Shown: positions 6,034-14,128, numbered from the stretch's first letter. The stretch is DNA of 14,193 bases from an uncultured Verrucomicrobiota bacterium (GCA_903925515.1 CAIYFP010000354.1:1-14193); one strand, 5' to 3'. A program made the numbers and translations. The notes: generated by a model from the letters alone, not told the origin.

Positions 6034-7236
6034 TCAGAGCGCGTGGCCCATGCGGTCGCGCTTGGTCTTGAGGTACTTTTCGTTGTGGGGATTGGGCCGG
6101 ACGCGGATGGGGAGTTGTCCGGCGATCTCGAGGCCGTAGCCCTGGAGGCCCACGACCTTCTTGGGGTTGTTGGTGAGGAGGCGGATGGAGCGAAGGCCGA
6201 GATCGACGAGCATCTGGGCGCCGATGCCGTAGTCGCGGAGGTCCATGCCGAAGCCGAGGCGAAGGTTGGCATCGACGGTGTCGAGGCCCTGTTCCTGGAG
6301 CTTGTAGGCCTTGATCTTGGGGGCGAGTCCGATGCCGCGTCCTTCCTGGCGCATGTAAAGGACCACGCCGCAGCCCTCCTCGGAGATGCGTTGCATGGCG
6401 GCCTGCAACTGGGGTCCGCAATCGCAGCGGCGCGAGCCGAAGACGTCGCCGGTGAGGCATTCGCTGTGGACGCGGACAAGGACGCCCTTCTTGCCGGCGG
6501 GGTTTCCCTTCACGAGGGCGATGTGATGCTCGCCGTCGGCGTTGGACCGGTAGAGGTGGAGCCTGAAGTCGCCGTAGTCGGTGGGCATGTCGATGGACTC
6601 GACGCGTTCGACGAGCTTCTCGCGGGTGCGGCGGTACTCGATGAGGTCGGCGATGGTGCAGAGGCGGAGGCGGTGCTTGCGGGCGAAGACGCGCAACTGG
6701 GGGAGCCGGGCCATGGTGCCGTTGTCGTTCATGATCTCGCAGATGACGCCCACGGGGCGGAACCCGGCGAGGCGGGCGAGATCGACGGCGGCCTCGGTAT
6801 GGCCGGCGCGGCGGAGAACACCGCCGGGCTTGGCGCGCAGGGGAAAGACATGGCCGGGCTTGCGGAGGTCGGCGGGGGTGGCGGTGGGGTCGCACATCAC
6901 CTGGATGGTGCGCGCGCGGTCGGCCGCGCTGATGCCGGTGGTTACGCCGGAGGCGGCATCGACGCTGACCTGGAAGTCGGTGCGGAAGGAGTCTTGGTTG
7001 CGGGCGACCATGACCTCGACGCCGAGTTGCTGGAGGCGTTCCTCGGTGGTGGGGACGCAGATGAGGCCGCGGCCGAAGCGGGCCATGAAGTTGACGGCGG
7101 CGGGGGTGGCCTTTTCGCCGGCGATCACAAGGTCGCCCTCGTTCTCGCGGTCGGCGTCATCGACGACGATGACCATGCGGCCCTTGCGCAGGTCCGCGAG
7201 GGCACTCTCGATGCTGTCGGTGGAACGCGCTGGCAT
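6034..7236 (-). CDS. ribBA: Bifunctional 3,4-dihydroxy-2-butanone-4-phosphate synthase / GTP cyclohydrolase II
   Basis: The product is a 400-residue fusion catalysing both entry steps of riboflavin synthesis. Residues 1-205 are the RibB part: DDADRENEGDLVIA (26-39, with Glu31 and Glu33), GLIC at 57-60, GHTEAAVDLARLAG (145-158, His146) and CEIMNDNG (166-173). Residues 206-400 are the RibA part: HSEC..GDVFGSRRCDCGPQ with zinc ligands Cys260, Cys271 and Cys273, RQEGRGIGL (296-304), LRDYGIGAQ (333-341) and LLTNNPKK (353-360). Both active sites appear intact. The ATG at 7236 opens the first domain. It is followed by ribH after 5 bases and is divergent from the rhomboid gene across a 99-bp gap. No FMN riboswitch fits in that gap, so flavin control by riboswitch is not visible. 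Confidence 0.97.
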   Translation of the reverse strand: MPARSTDSIESALADLRKGRMVIVVDDADRENEGDLVIAGEKATPAAVNFMARFGRGLICVPTTEERLQQLGVEVMVARNQDSFRTDFQVSVDAASGVTTGISAADRARTIQVMCDPTATPADLRKPGHVFPLRAKPGGVLRRAGHTEAAVDLARLAGFRPVGVICEIMNDNGTMARLPQLRVFARKHRLRLCTIADLIEYRRTREKLVERVESIDMPTDYGDFRLHLYRSNADGEHHIALVKGNPAGKKGVLVRVHSECLTGDVFGSRRCDCGPQLQAAMQRISEEGCGVVLYMRQEGRGIGLAPKIKAYKLQEQGLDTVDANLRLGFGMDLRDYGIGAQMLVDLGLRSIRLLTNNPKKVVGLQGYGLEIAGQLPIRVRPNPHNEKYLKTKRDRMGHAL

Positions 7237-7244
7237 TCGGGGCG

Positions 7245-7255
7245 GAGGCTACGGC
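7245..7255 (-). promoter_or_regulatory. Shared upstream element GCCGTAGCCTC before ribBA
   Basis: Read on the minus strand, GCCGTAGCCTC ends 8 bases before the ribBA ATG. The identical 11-mer ends 5 bases before the isochorismatase-family ATG (13985-13995). TAGCCT could be a -10 element of a nearly leaderless transcript, but no good -35 sequence is seen. Confidence 0.3.
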
Positions 7256-7335
7256 CGAAAGGTGCGGAGGGCGACAAGGAAGCCGGGCGGAAAACCGGCA
7301 TGGCCATGGGGGGCGGATTCGGGGAGCGTGCGGCC

Positions 7336-8214
7336 ATGTCATTTCCGGAGGGCGCCCCCACGGCGTTCATCGAGGCGCGTTCGGGCCGCCAAGCGATGGA
7401 CTGGAGCCTTGTGCTGGCCAGCCAAGGGATGGACGTGGTCGTGGAGGGCGGGCCGGGCGGGGAGGCGACGGGGTTGCGGGTCCATGAGACGGAGGAGGGC
7501 CGGGCGCGGGCGTTCCTGAAGCTTTACGAGGAGGAGAACCGGGGTTGGGCCTTGCGGGTGCGGATGCCGGGCGGGGAGGCGCGGCTGCACGGGCTTGCGT
7601 TGGCGTGGGTGCTGGCCATGGCATGGATTCACGCGGCGAACGGGGGACGTGCGCCGGCACGCGCGGTGTTCGACTCGGCGGCGTTCGCGCGTGGGGAATC
7701 ATGGCGGGCATGGACGGCGACATGGCTGCACGCGGACATGGCGCACCTTGCGATGAACGGGGTGTTCGGGGGATTGCTGATGGGGCTTGCGATGGGGCGG
7801 TACGGGCCGGGGACGGCGCTGGGCGGGGCGATGGCGGCGGGGGCACTTGCGAATGCGGCGGGGGGCTGGATCCGGGTGGAGCCATACGTGGGGCTGGGGG
7901 CTTCGGGGGTGGTGATGGCGGCGTTGGGGATGTTGGCGGCGAACGCGCTCGGGCTTTGGCGGGCGCGCCGGGCGGCAGCGCGGTGGGTGCTGCCAACGCT
8001 GGGGGCGTCGGCGGTCTTGTTCGTGCAGGTGGGGACGAGCCCGAAGGGCGACGTGGTGGTGCACGCGCTGGGGTTCCTTGCGGGGATCCCGGCGGGGGCG
8101 TTGGCGGCGTTGTGGCCGGCGAGGCGGCGGGCGTGGCTGGAGGCGGCGGGGTGGGCGGTGGCGGCACTCACGACCGCATGGGCATGGGGACGGGCGTTGG
8201 GCTGGGACCGCTGA
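7336..8214 (+). CDS. Rhomboid family intramembrane serine protease
   Basis: The product is 292 residues. Residues 1-85 form a soluble N-terminal region (AMDWSLVLASQGMDVVVEGG...) seen in rhomboids of this type. About six or seven hydrophobic segments follow from residue 86. The catalytic features are all present: TATWLHADMAHLAMN with His132, His137 and Asn141 in the second helix, GLGASGVVMA with nucleophile Ser190, and VVHALGFLAGIPAG with His243. It should therefore be an active protease that cleaves membrane-spanning substrates; its substrate is unknown. The ATG at 7336 is preferred over an in-frame ATG at 7300 because GGGGAG lies 9 bases upstream. Its 3' end overlaps the convergent methyltransferase gene by 47 bases. 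The DNA is very G-rich on this strand. Confidence 0.9.
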   Translation: MSFPEGAPTAFIEARSGRQAMDWSLVLASQGMDVVVEGGPGGEATGLRVHETEEGRARAFLKLYEEENRGWALRVRMPGGEARLHGLALAWVLAMAWIHAANGGRAPARAVFDSAAFARGESWRAWTATWLHADMAHLAMNGVFGGLLMGLAMGRYGPGTALGGAMAAGALANAAGGWIRVEPYVGLGASGVVMAALGMLAANALGLWRARRAAARWVLPTLGASAVLFVQVGTSPKGDVVVHALGFLAGIPAGALAALWPARRRAWLEAAGWAVAALTTAWAWGRALGWDR

Positions 8215-8881
8215 CGGGCTTGGAGACACGGAGTCGGAACCAGACCTCCTCGGGGGTGAACCACGTGGCAAGGAAGCGTTCGTAGAGGACGGGCTCGAGG
8301 TTCATGAGGAAGCCGGTCCAGCGCAGGAGGGCGAAGTTGGAGACATGGAAGCGCTTGTCCTCGACCACGAACCGCGCCGGGGAGAGGTAGTTGGTGCGAT
8401 GGCCGAGCTTCCATTTCTCGTAGAAGCGCAGGCTGCGGCCGGTGATGTCCTCGTAATTGTCGAACGATCGGATGCCAAAGGGGGTGCGGTGGTCGGGCTC
8501 GGAGTAGTACTTGGTGGAGAGGAAGAAGGGGACGCGGACGACGACGAGGGCGCCGGGCTTGCAAACGCGCCAGACCTCGTTGATGACGGCGTTGAAGTTG
8601 GGCAGGTGCTCGAGGATGTGGCTGGCGAGGACCTCGTCGAAGTGGGAGTCGGGGAATGGCCACGGGTAACGGGTGAGGTCGGCCACGGTGTTCCCGCCGT
8701 AGTCCACGCAGTCGAGGTTGACCCAGCCGGGGCGGACGTCGAGGCCGCACCCGATGTTGAGGCGGCGTGGGCCGGCGGGAATCTGCGCGTCGTTCACGCT
8801 GCAAGCGTGGATGCAAACCGGGGACGAAACCAAGCCGGAGGATGCGGGGGCGGCGCACCGGTTTCGTGACATGGCGGCCAT
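8168..8881 (-). CDS. Class I SAM-dependent methyltransferase
   Basis: The product is about 237 residues. The S-adenosylmethionine-binding motif is RRLNIGCGLDVRPGWVNLD, followed by the acidic strand, DSHFDEVLASHILEHLPN (post-motif II region) and VCKPGALVVVRVPFF (motif III-like strand). This matches Methyltransf_11-type enzymes; the substrate cannot be told from sequence. The C-terminal part (FYEKWKLGHRTNYLSPARF and an aromatic-rich helix) is longer than the bare domain. The start is uncertain: ATG at 8881 or 8872, or a GTG at 8797 directly before the domain, none with a clear ribosome-binding site. It is divergent from the large secreted protein across 78 bases, and its 3' end overlaps the rhomboid gene tail to tail. 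Confidence 0.85.
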   Translation of the reverse strand: MAAMSRNRCAAPASSGLVSSPVCIHACSVNDAQIPAGPRRLNIGCGLDVRPGWVNLDCVDYGGNTVADLTRYPWPFPDSHFDEVLASHILEHLPNFNAVINEVWRVCKPGALVVVRVPFFLSTKYYSEPDHRTPFGIRSFDNYEDITGRSLRFYEKWKLGHRTNYLSPARFVVEDKRFHVSNFALLRWTGFLMNLEPVLYERFLATWFTPEEVWFRLRVSKPVSGPSPTPVPMPMRS

Positions 8882-8959
8882 GGGGACGTCGCCGGGTTTT
8901 TTCGATTCGTTCACGGGGAGGAAACGGGAAGGGAGGGAGAGCGCTGGCCATCCTGCGGG

Positions 8960-11900
8960 GTGAACAAGGCATTGCAATGGATAGGGGTGCTGGCGTGGGC
9001 CTGTGCGGCGCACGCGCAGTTCGAGGGCTTCGTCAATCATGGGCTGGCCGGGGTGGGTCGCATCCCGGCGGGCCTCTTCGATCAACGGGGCGAGGGCACG
9101 GACACTCTGGGCGGGCTCTTCTCCGCGCTGGCGGTGGATGGCTCGTCGTTGGTGCACGAGGGCGGTCAAATCCGCGGGGTGCTGTGGGGGTTGCCGGACC
9201 GGGGGTTCGGGGACGGGGCGACGGACTACCGGCCGCGCTTGCAAAAGCTGGGCTTCTCAATCACGCCGTTCCTTGGGGGAGGCACGGCGCCCGGGCAGGG
9301 GCAAGTCCTGCTTACGAACCTCGCAACCGTGTTGTTCACGTACGGGGGGACGAACTTCACCGGTTTTGACGGGGGCTCGACGAACGCACCGACGCTGCCG
9401 CAGTCGCCGGCCGGGTCGATTGGGGGCGGGCGGTTGTCCCTCGATCCCGAGGGCCTCGTCCTGGCACCGGACGGGGGCTTCTGGGTGAGCGACGAATACG
9501 GGCCGGCGTTGTACCGGTTCAACGCGGCGGGCGAGTTGCAGGAGACGATGCTGCCGCCGGCGGCGCTGCTGCCGCGGAACGCGGCCGGCAATCTGAACTT
9601 CGCGGGTGCAACCGCCCCGGCCTCCGGGCGCCGCAACAACCGCGGCCTCGAGGGGCTCTCGATCACGCCGGACGGGCGGCGTTTGGTGGCGGTGTTGCAA
9701 AGCCCCACCATCCAAGACGGCGGTGCCGGCAACCTTGGCCGCATGACCCGCGTGCTGCAGTTCGACATCGCCGACGGCTCGCCCACGCGCGGACAGGTCG
9801 TGGCGGAGCACCTGTATCAGCTCACGCTCAACGGCACGGCCCAGACCAACCGGCACACGCCCGTCAGCGAGCTGTTGGTCGTCAACCCCACCACGTTCCT
9901 CCTGCTCGAGCGCGACAGCCTCGGCCTTGGCGTGGGCACCAACACGCCGCCCTCCTACAAGCGCGTCGTGCTCGCCTCGTCCCTCGGCGCCACCAACGTC
10001 GCAGGCGGCCCCCACGACCTCGCGCCGGGCACGCCCGGCCAAGCCAGCCTCCCGGCAGGCCAGCCTCCTTCCGGCGTCGCCCCCCTCGCGCGCAAGGACC
10101 TCATCGACCTCATCGACCCCATCGACCTCGCGCGGTTCGGGCTCAACGTGAGCACCAACCAAGACGCGAACACCCTGTCCGAAAAGTGGGAGGCGCTCGG
10201 GCTCATCCCCCTCAAGGACCCCGCCCGGCCCGACGACTACCTCCTGCTCGTCGGCAACGACAACGACTTCAAGTCCCCCGTCGTCCTCCACAACGGCGTC
10301 GCGGTCGGCACCAACGACATCCCCGTGGACAACATGCTCCTCGCCTACCACGTCACCCTGCCCGGGGTTGGCGGCCCCGCCCCGGCGCTGTCCGCGCCAA
10401 CCGTCACGTGGAGCTCGCCCGCGACCGACGTGTACGCGGCCGCGCCCATGGTGCTCGGGGCCAGTGTTTACGACGACGACGGGCGCGTGGTGAAGGCGGA
10501 GTTCCTTGAGGACGGCGTGGCGGTGGGAACGGCCACCGCCTTCCCCTTCCGTGTCACCTTGGCCAACCCCTTGCCCGGCCAGCACGCGTACACCGTGCGC
10601 GTGACGGACCACGACGGACTGACCGCCGAGGCGACGCGGACGATCCTGGTCACCACGTCCAACCAAGCCCCGCAAGTCGCCATCTCGGCGCCCGCCGCCG
10701 CGGCCAGCCTTCGCGCGCCGGCCAACGTCGCCGTCGCCGTCGCCGCGTCCGATGCAGACGGCGCGGTCGTGCAAGTCCAGTACCGGCTCGACGGAGCGGT
10801 GGCGTTGACGACGACGAACGCCCCCTTCACGGGCACGCTTCCCTTCGTGCTCGTCGGGCCGCATCAACTGGTCGCGGTCGCCACCGACAACCTCGGCCTG
10901 TCCACCACGTCGGCTCCGGTGGCGTTCAGCGTCCTGCGTGCGACGTCCGCGCCGCTTTCGTTCCAGGTGTTGCATGCGTCGGACTTCGAGGCGGGGATCC
11001 CGGCGCTCGACGACGCCGTGGGCTTCTCCCGCGTGCTCAACGCGCTGCGGTCCGGGTTCCCCACCAACACCCTCGTCCTGAGCTCCGGCGACAACTACAT
11101 CCCCGGGCCGTTCTTCACGGCGAGCGCGGACCCGGCGGCGCCGTTCAACGGCGTGAAGGGCCGGGCGGACATCGCGATCCTCAATGCCTTGGGCATCCAG
11201 GCGTCGGCCTGTGGCAACCATGAGTTCGACGACAACACGGCGCAGTTCGCCTCCATGCTGCGGTCGGACGCGGCGGCGGGCTACGCCGGCACCCTGTTCC
11301 CGTACCTGAGCGCGAACCTTGACTTCAACGCCGACTCGAACACGCGCGGCCTGATCACGGCAGACGCCCAGGACGCGCGCCTCGGCACCAACAAGCTCGC
11401 CCGCTCGTGCACCCTCCTTGTTGGGGGCCAGCTCGTCGGCGTCGTCGGCGCCACCACCGTCGATCTTCGCCAGATCAGCTCCCCCGGAACCATCGGCGTC
11501 TCGACCAACCTTGCCGGAACCATCCAGCCCGCCGTGGATGCGCTGCTCGCCCGCGGCTGCAACAAGGTCATCCTCCTCGCGCACCTCCAGCAGTACGCCA
11601 ACGAGTTCGCCCTCGCCCGCGTCCTGCGCGACGTGGACCTCATCATCGCGGGCGGATCGCACGTGGTGTTCTCCCAGCCCGGCGACCGACTCCGCGCCGG
11701 CCATGTCGCGGCCGAGCCCTATCCCTCGGTCTTCGCCTCCCCCTCCGGCGAGCCCGTCCATGTCGTCGCCGCCGGGGCCAACTTCGAGTACGTGGGGCGT
11801 TGGTTGGCCTCCTTCGACGAGGAGGGCCGGATCATCGCGACGGACTCGCGCAGCGGCGTGTATCCCACCGACGCGGAAGGCGTGACGGACACGGGCGGGG

Positions 11901-13018
11901 CCCCGGCCAGCCCCGCGATCACCAACATCGTGGGCAACCTCGGCGGCATCATTGACGGCAAGGACGGCCGCCGCTTCGGCCGCACCACCGTGTATCTCAA
12001 CGGCCTCCGTGCCTCCGTCCGCACCGAGGAAAGCAACCTCGGCAACCTGACCGCCGACGCGAACCTCTGGCGTGGGCGGCAGGCCGACCCGGCCACGTCG
12101 CTCTCCCTGAAAAACGGCGGCGGCATCCGTGACAGCATTGGCGGCGTGCTTTCCGCCGCGGGATCGGCCGTGCCGGTGTTCGTCCCGCCGCCCGCGAACC
12201 CGCGCGTGGGCAAGCAGGCGGGCGACGTTAGCCAGCTCGACATCGAGAACGCGCTTCGCTTCAACAACGGCCTGTCCCTGATCACCCTGACCGCGCAGCA
12301 ACTGCGCGACGCCATGGAATGGTCGGTCGCCGCCACCACCGCGACGTCCACGCCCGGCCAGTTCCCGCAGGTGTCCGGGATGGCGTTCGCGTTTGACCCG
12401 TCGCTGCCCGCCATGACGTACAACCGCGCGACCAACAACACGATCGTTGGGATCAACAACCCCGGCCAACGCCTTCGCTCGCTCGTGGCCCGTCGCGCCG
12501 ACGGCTCGATGGACCTCGTGGTGGAGAACGGCGCGCTGGTGGGCGACCCCGCCCGCACGTTCCGGATGGTGACGCTGGACTTCCTTGCCACCGGCGGGGA
12601 CTCGTACTTCCCGCTCGGCCAAGGAACCAGCGTCTCCAACCTCGTCGCGGCCGGCGTGACGAGGACGTTCGACACGGACGGTTCCGAGCAAAAGGCGTTG
12701 GCGGACTACCTGCTCCAGCTCGGCACCTACACGGCCGCCGACATGGCCCGGCCCGGGGACGAACGCATCCAGCACCTCGGGTTCCGCGCGGACTCCACGC
12801 TGCGGCCCACCATCACGTCGCTCGCGACGGGACCGGCCGGCGCGGTCGTGTCCTTCACGACCCTGCCCGGCAAGGCCTACCGGCTGGAGGCGCAGGATGT
12901 CCTGGGCGGCGCATGGCAGCTCATCGGGGACGCCGACGCAGGCGATGGCACGGTGCGCCAGCTCGCCGACCCCGCACCGACGGATCCCGCGCGGTTCTAC
13001 CGGGTCCGCGTTCCGTGA
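8960..13018 (+). CDS. Large secreted phytase-like esterase / 5'-nucleotidase-type phosphoesterase fusion
   Basis: The product is 1352 residues, starting at GTG 8960; no in-frame ATG fits. A signal peptide (residues 1-20, cleavage after AHA) predicts export. Residues ~25-470 match the 'esterase-like activity of phytase' beta-propeller type (SLDPEGLVLAPDGGFWVSDE, RNNRGLEGLSITPDGRRLVA, YLLLVGNDNDF). Residues ~480-570 and ~571-662 are two Ig-like domains. From ~665 comes a 5'-nucleotidase/UshA-type metallophosphoesterase: VLHASDFEAG, SSGDNYIPG, GNHEFD, LLAHLQQ and AGGSHVV. Its C-terminal nucleotidase domain follows (NLGNLTADANLW, KNGGGIRDS ~1053, DFLATGGDSYFPL ~1205). The last ~75 residues are a secretion-associated beta tail ending FYRVRVP. 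Predicted role: release of phosphate from organic esters and nucleotides outside the cytoplasm. A 3x9-bp repeat (10100-10126) encodes LIDLIDPID inside the first domain. Domain calls are from motifs; substrate is inferred. Confidence 0.88.
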   Translation: MNKALQWIGVLAWACAAHAQFEGFVNHGLAGVGRIPAGLFDQRGEGTDTLGGLFSALAVDGSSLVHEGGQIRGVLWGLPDRGFGDGATDYRPRLQKLGFSITPFLGGGTAPGQGQVLLTNLATVLFTYGGTNFTGFDGGSTNAPTLPQSPAGSIGGGRLSLDPEGLVLAPDGGFWVSDEYGPALYRFNAAGELQETMLPPAALLPRNAAGNLNFAGATAPASGRRNNRGLEGLSITPDGRRLVAVLQSPTIQDGGAGNLGRMTRVLQFDIADGSPTRGQVVAEHLYQLTLNGTAQTNRHTPVSELLVVNPTTFLLLERDSLGLGVGTNTPPSYKRVVLASSLGATNVAGGPHDLAPGTPGQASLPAGQPPSGVAPLARKDLIDLIDPIDLARFGLNVSTNQDANTLSEKWEALGLIPLKDPARPDDYLLLVGNDNDFKSPVVLHNGVAVGTNDIPVDNMLLAYHVTLPGVGGPAPALSAPTVTWSSPATDVYAAAPMVLGASVYDDDGRVVKAEFLEDGVAVGTATAFPFRVTLANPLPGQHAYTVRVTDHDGLTAEATRTILVTTSNQAPQVAISAPAAAASLRAPANVAVAVAASDADGAVVQVQYRLDGAVALTTTNAPFTGTLPFVLVGPHQLVAVATDNLGLSTTSAPVAFSVLRATSAPLSFQVLHASDFEAGIPALDDAVGFSRVLNALRSGFPTNTLVLSSGDNYIPGPFFTASADPAAPFNGVKGRADIAILNALGIQASACGNHEFDDNTAQFASMLRSDAAAGYAGTLFPYLSANLDFNADSNTRGLITADAQDARLGTNKLARSCTLLVGGQLVGVVGATTVDLRQISSPGTIGVSTNLAGTIQPAVDALLARGCNKVILLAHLQQYANEFALARVLRDVDLIIAGGSHVVFSQPGDRLRAGHVAAEPYPSVFASPSGEPVHVVAAGANFEYVGRWLASFDEEGRIIATDSRSGVYPTDAEGVTDTGGAPASPAITNIVGNLGGIIDGKDGRRFGRTTVYLNGLRASVRTEESNLGNLTADANLWRGRQADPATSLSLKNGGGIRDSIGGVLSAAGSAVPVFVPPPANPRVGKQAGDVSQLDIENALRFNNGLSLITLTAQQLRDAMEWSVAATTATSTPGQFPQVSGMAFAFDPSLPAMTYNRATNNTIVGINNPGQRLRSLVARRADGSMDLVVENGALVGDPARTFRMVTLDFLATGGDSYFPLGQGTSVSNLVAAGVTRTFDTDGSEQKALADYLLQLGTYTAADMARPGDERIQHLGFRADSTLRPTITSLATGPAGAVVSFTTLPGKAYRLEAQDVLGGAWQLIGDADAGDGTVRQLADPAPTDPARFYRVRVP
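10100..10126 (+). repeat. 9-bp in-frame tandem repeat (3 copies) in the phytase-like domain
   Basis: CTCATCGAC, CTCATCGAC and CCCATCGAC follow one another and encode LID-LID-PID. Just upstream, GCCAGCCTCC is directly duplicated within about 26 bases. Confidence 0.75.
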
Positions 13019-13032
13019 CCCGTCCCATGGCT

Positions 13033-13072
13033 GGACCGTCGGCCGGCGTGTCGCGACGCCGGCCGACGGTCC
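13033..13072. terminator. Perfect 17-bp stem hairpin between convergent genes, probable bidirectional terminator
   Basis: The arms 13033-13049 and 13056-13072 are perfect complements around a 6-base loop (GTCGCG). It starts 15 bases after the stop of the large secreted protein and ends 10 bases before the stop of the convergent isochorismatase-family gene. No T-tract is present on either side. Confidence 0.75.
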
Positions 13073-13082
13073 CATCCGCCGC

Positions 13083-13979
13083 CTACCTCCCGCGCCGGTC
13101 CGCCGCGAAGCGGAAGGGCTTTCCACCGACCCAGTCGCTGCTGTCGAAGGACGGGCACCAGTGCCGCTCGACATGTCCCACGACGAGGTCCGTGCCCGTG
13201 AAATGGTCCACGCCGGGCGGCCGTTCCGGGTTGTACATCGTGTCGGTGAGGTCCCGTGCAAGAGCCACGTCCTTGCCCAACCGGACCATCTGGCGGATGG
13301 CGAAGGGCCGGCCGAGGACGCACATGTTGAGGTGCACGCCGCAGAGGACCACGTGCTCGATGCCCCGCGCCTGAAGCAGGTTCCATGTCTCCTGCCCGTC
13401 GTCCGTCAGGGCGTCGCCCGGCAAGATCTCGATCCCCGCATGCTGGCGCGTCCATGCCTCGCGGACCGTGCACTTGGCGCCCTCGCATGAGCAGCCCATG
13501 TCGGTGTCGTCGATGGGCAGGACCCCCTCGTGGGAGGCATCGGTCCAGCACCAGCGGGTGCCCCAGCGCTCGGCGGTCGCGAGCGGCACCGGGGTGGGCG
13601 CGTGGGGCGCCTTGCGGGCCATGTCGCGCGCCGGGGTCCCCTCGTAAAACCGGGTCACGCTGCTCGGCGCATGGATCACCAGCACCCCTTGGGCACGCGC
13701 ATGCGCAAGGAAGCGGTTCATGGGCCCCACCAACTCCCCCACGCGAGCCGACGCCGACTTGCACCAGTGATCGTCCCACATGTCGCAGACGATGACGGCG
13801 GTGCGGCGGGCGTCCCACGACACGCGGCGTTCCTCCGTGCGCCATGCTCCGGAGCCCTCGCGGGACAGCTTGCGCATTCGCATGGACAGCGAGCCTTGCC
13901 CGCCGCCCTCCTGGGGGACCGAAAGGCAACCGGTCATGGGCAACACGAGACACAAGCAGCACCACCAGCGGAAGAACAT
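13083..13979 (-). CDS. Isochorismatase-like cysteine hydrolase, predicted lipoprotein
   Basis: The product is 298 residues. The N-terminus MFFRWWCCLCLVLPMTGC ends in a lipobox-like LPMTGC (Cys18), predicting a membrane-anchored exported lipoprotein. The isochorismatase-like fold begins near residue 58: TAVIVCDMWDDHWC carries the catalytic Asp66, and LCGVHLNMCVLGRPFAIRQM carries the nucleophile Cys220. The following DLTDTMYNP and the HF-GT-LVV-HVE-HWCP segment are typical of the planctomycete/verrucomicrobial branch. The catalytic lysine is not obvious from inspection. The family hydrolyses amides or vinyl ethers (nicotinamidase, isochorismatase and relatives); the actual substrate is unknown. 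The ATG at 13979 gives the signal peptide and is preceded by the GCCGTAGCCTC element. Confidence 0.85.
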   Translation of the reverse strand: MFFRWWCCLCLVLPMTGCLSVPQEGGGQGSLSMRMRKLSREGSGAWRTEERRVSWDARRTAVIVCDMWDDHWCKSASARVGELVGPMNRFLAHARAQGVLVIHAPSSVTRFYEGTPARDMARKAPHAPTPVPLATAERWGTRWCWTDASHEGVLPIDDTDMGCSCEGAKCTVREAWTRQHAGIEILPGDALTDDGQETWNLLQARGIEHVVLCGVHLNMCVLGRPFAIRQMVRLGKDVALARDLTDTMYNPERPPGVDHFTGTDLVVGHVERHWCPSFDSSDWVGGKPFRFAADRRGR

Positions 13980-13984
13980 GGCCC

Positions 13985-13995
13985 GAGGCTACGGC
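13985..13995 (-). promoter_or_regulatory. Shared upstream element GCCGTAGCCTC before the isochorismatase-family gene
   Basis: This is the same 11-mer as upstream of ribBA (7245-7255), again just before an ATG and in the same orientation relative to the gene. It ends 5 bases before the start codon. Confidence 0.3.
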
Positions 13996-14128
13996 AGGAC
14001 AGGCATCAAGGGGAAGGGTGAGCCCTGATCCCCGCGTAAGCCGTTCTTGAGCCAAGCCCACTCCCACAGCGGCCGATGCCATGGGAAGCCTCGGAGGAGC
14101 GTCTCCCGGTGCATGAGGTTGATCCGCC

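Noticed and set aside
6043..7335. Long plus-strand open frame running through the ribBA region into the rhomboid gene
   Set aside because: It is the antisense of ribBA and only becomes a recognisable protein after the ATG at 7336.
7237..7335. Possible FMN riboswitch before ribBA
   Set aside because: The gap is only 99 bases, shared with a divergent gene, and none of the conserved FMN-aptamer blocks are visible.
7629..8972. 447-codon minus-strand open frame across the rhomboid and methyltransferase genes
   Set aside because: It is out of frame with the methyltransferase and antisense to the rhomboid; the product is Pro/Ala-rich with no motif.
9257..13261. 1334-codon open frame antisense to the large secreted protein
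   Set aside because: It has no domain motifs, is Arg/Gly/Val/Glu-rich, and mirrors the coding strand; high GC removes stops on the opposite strand.
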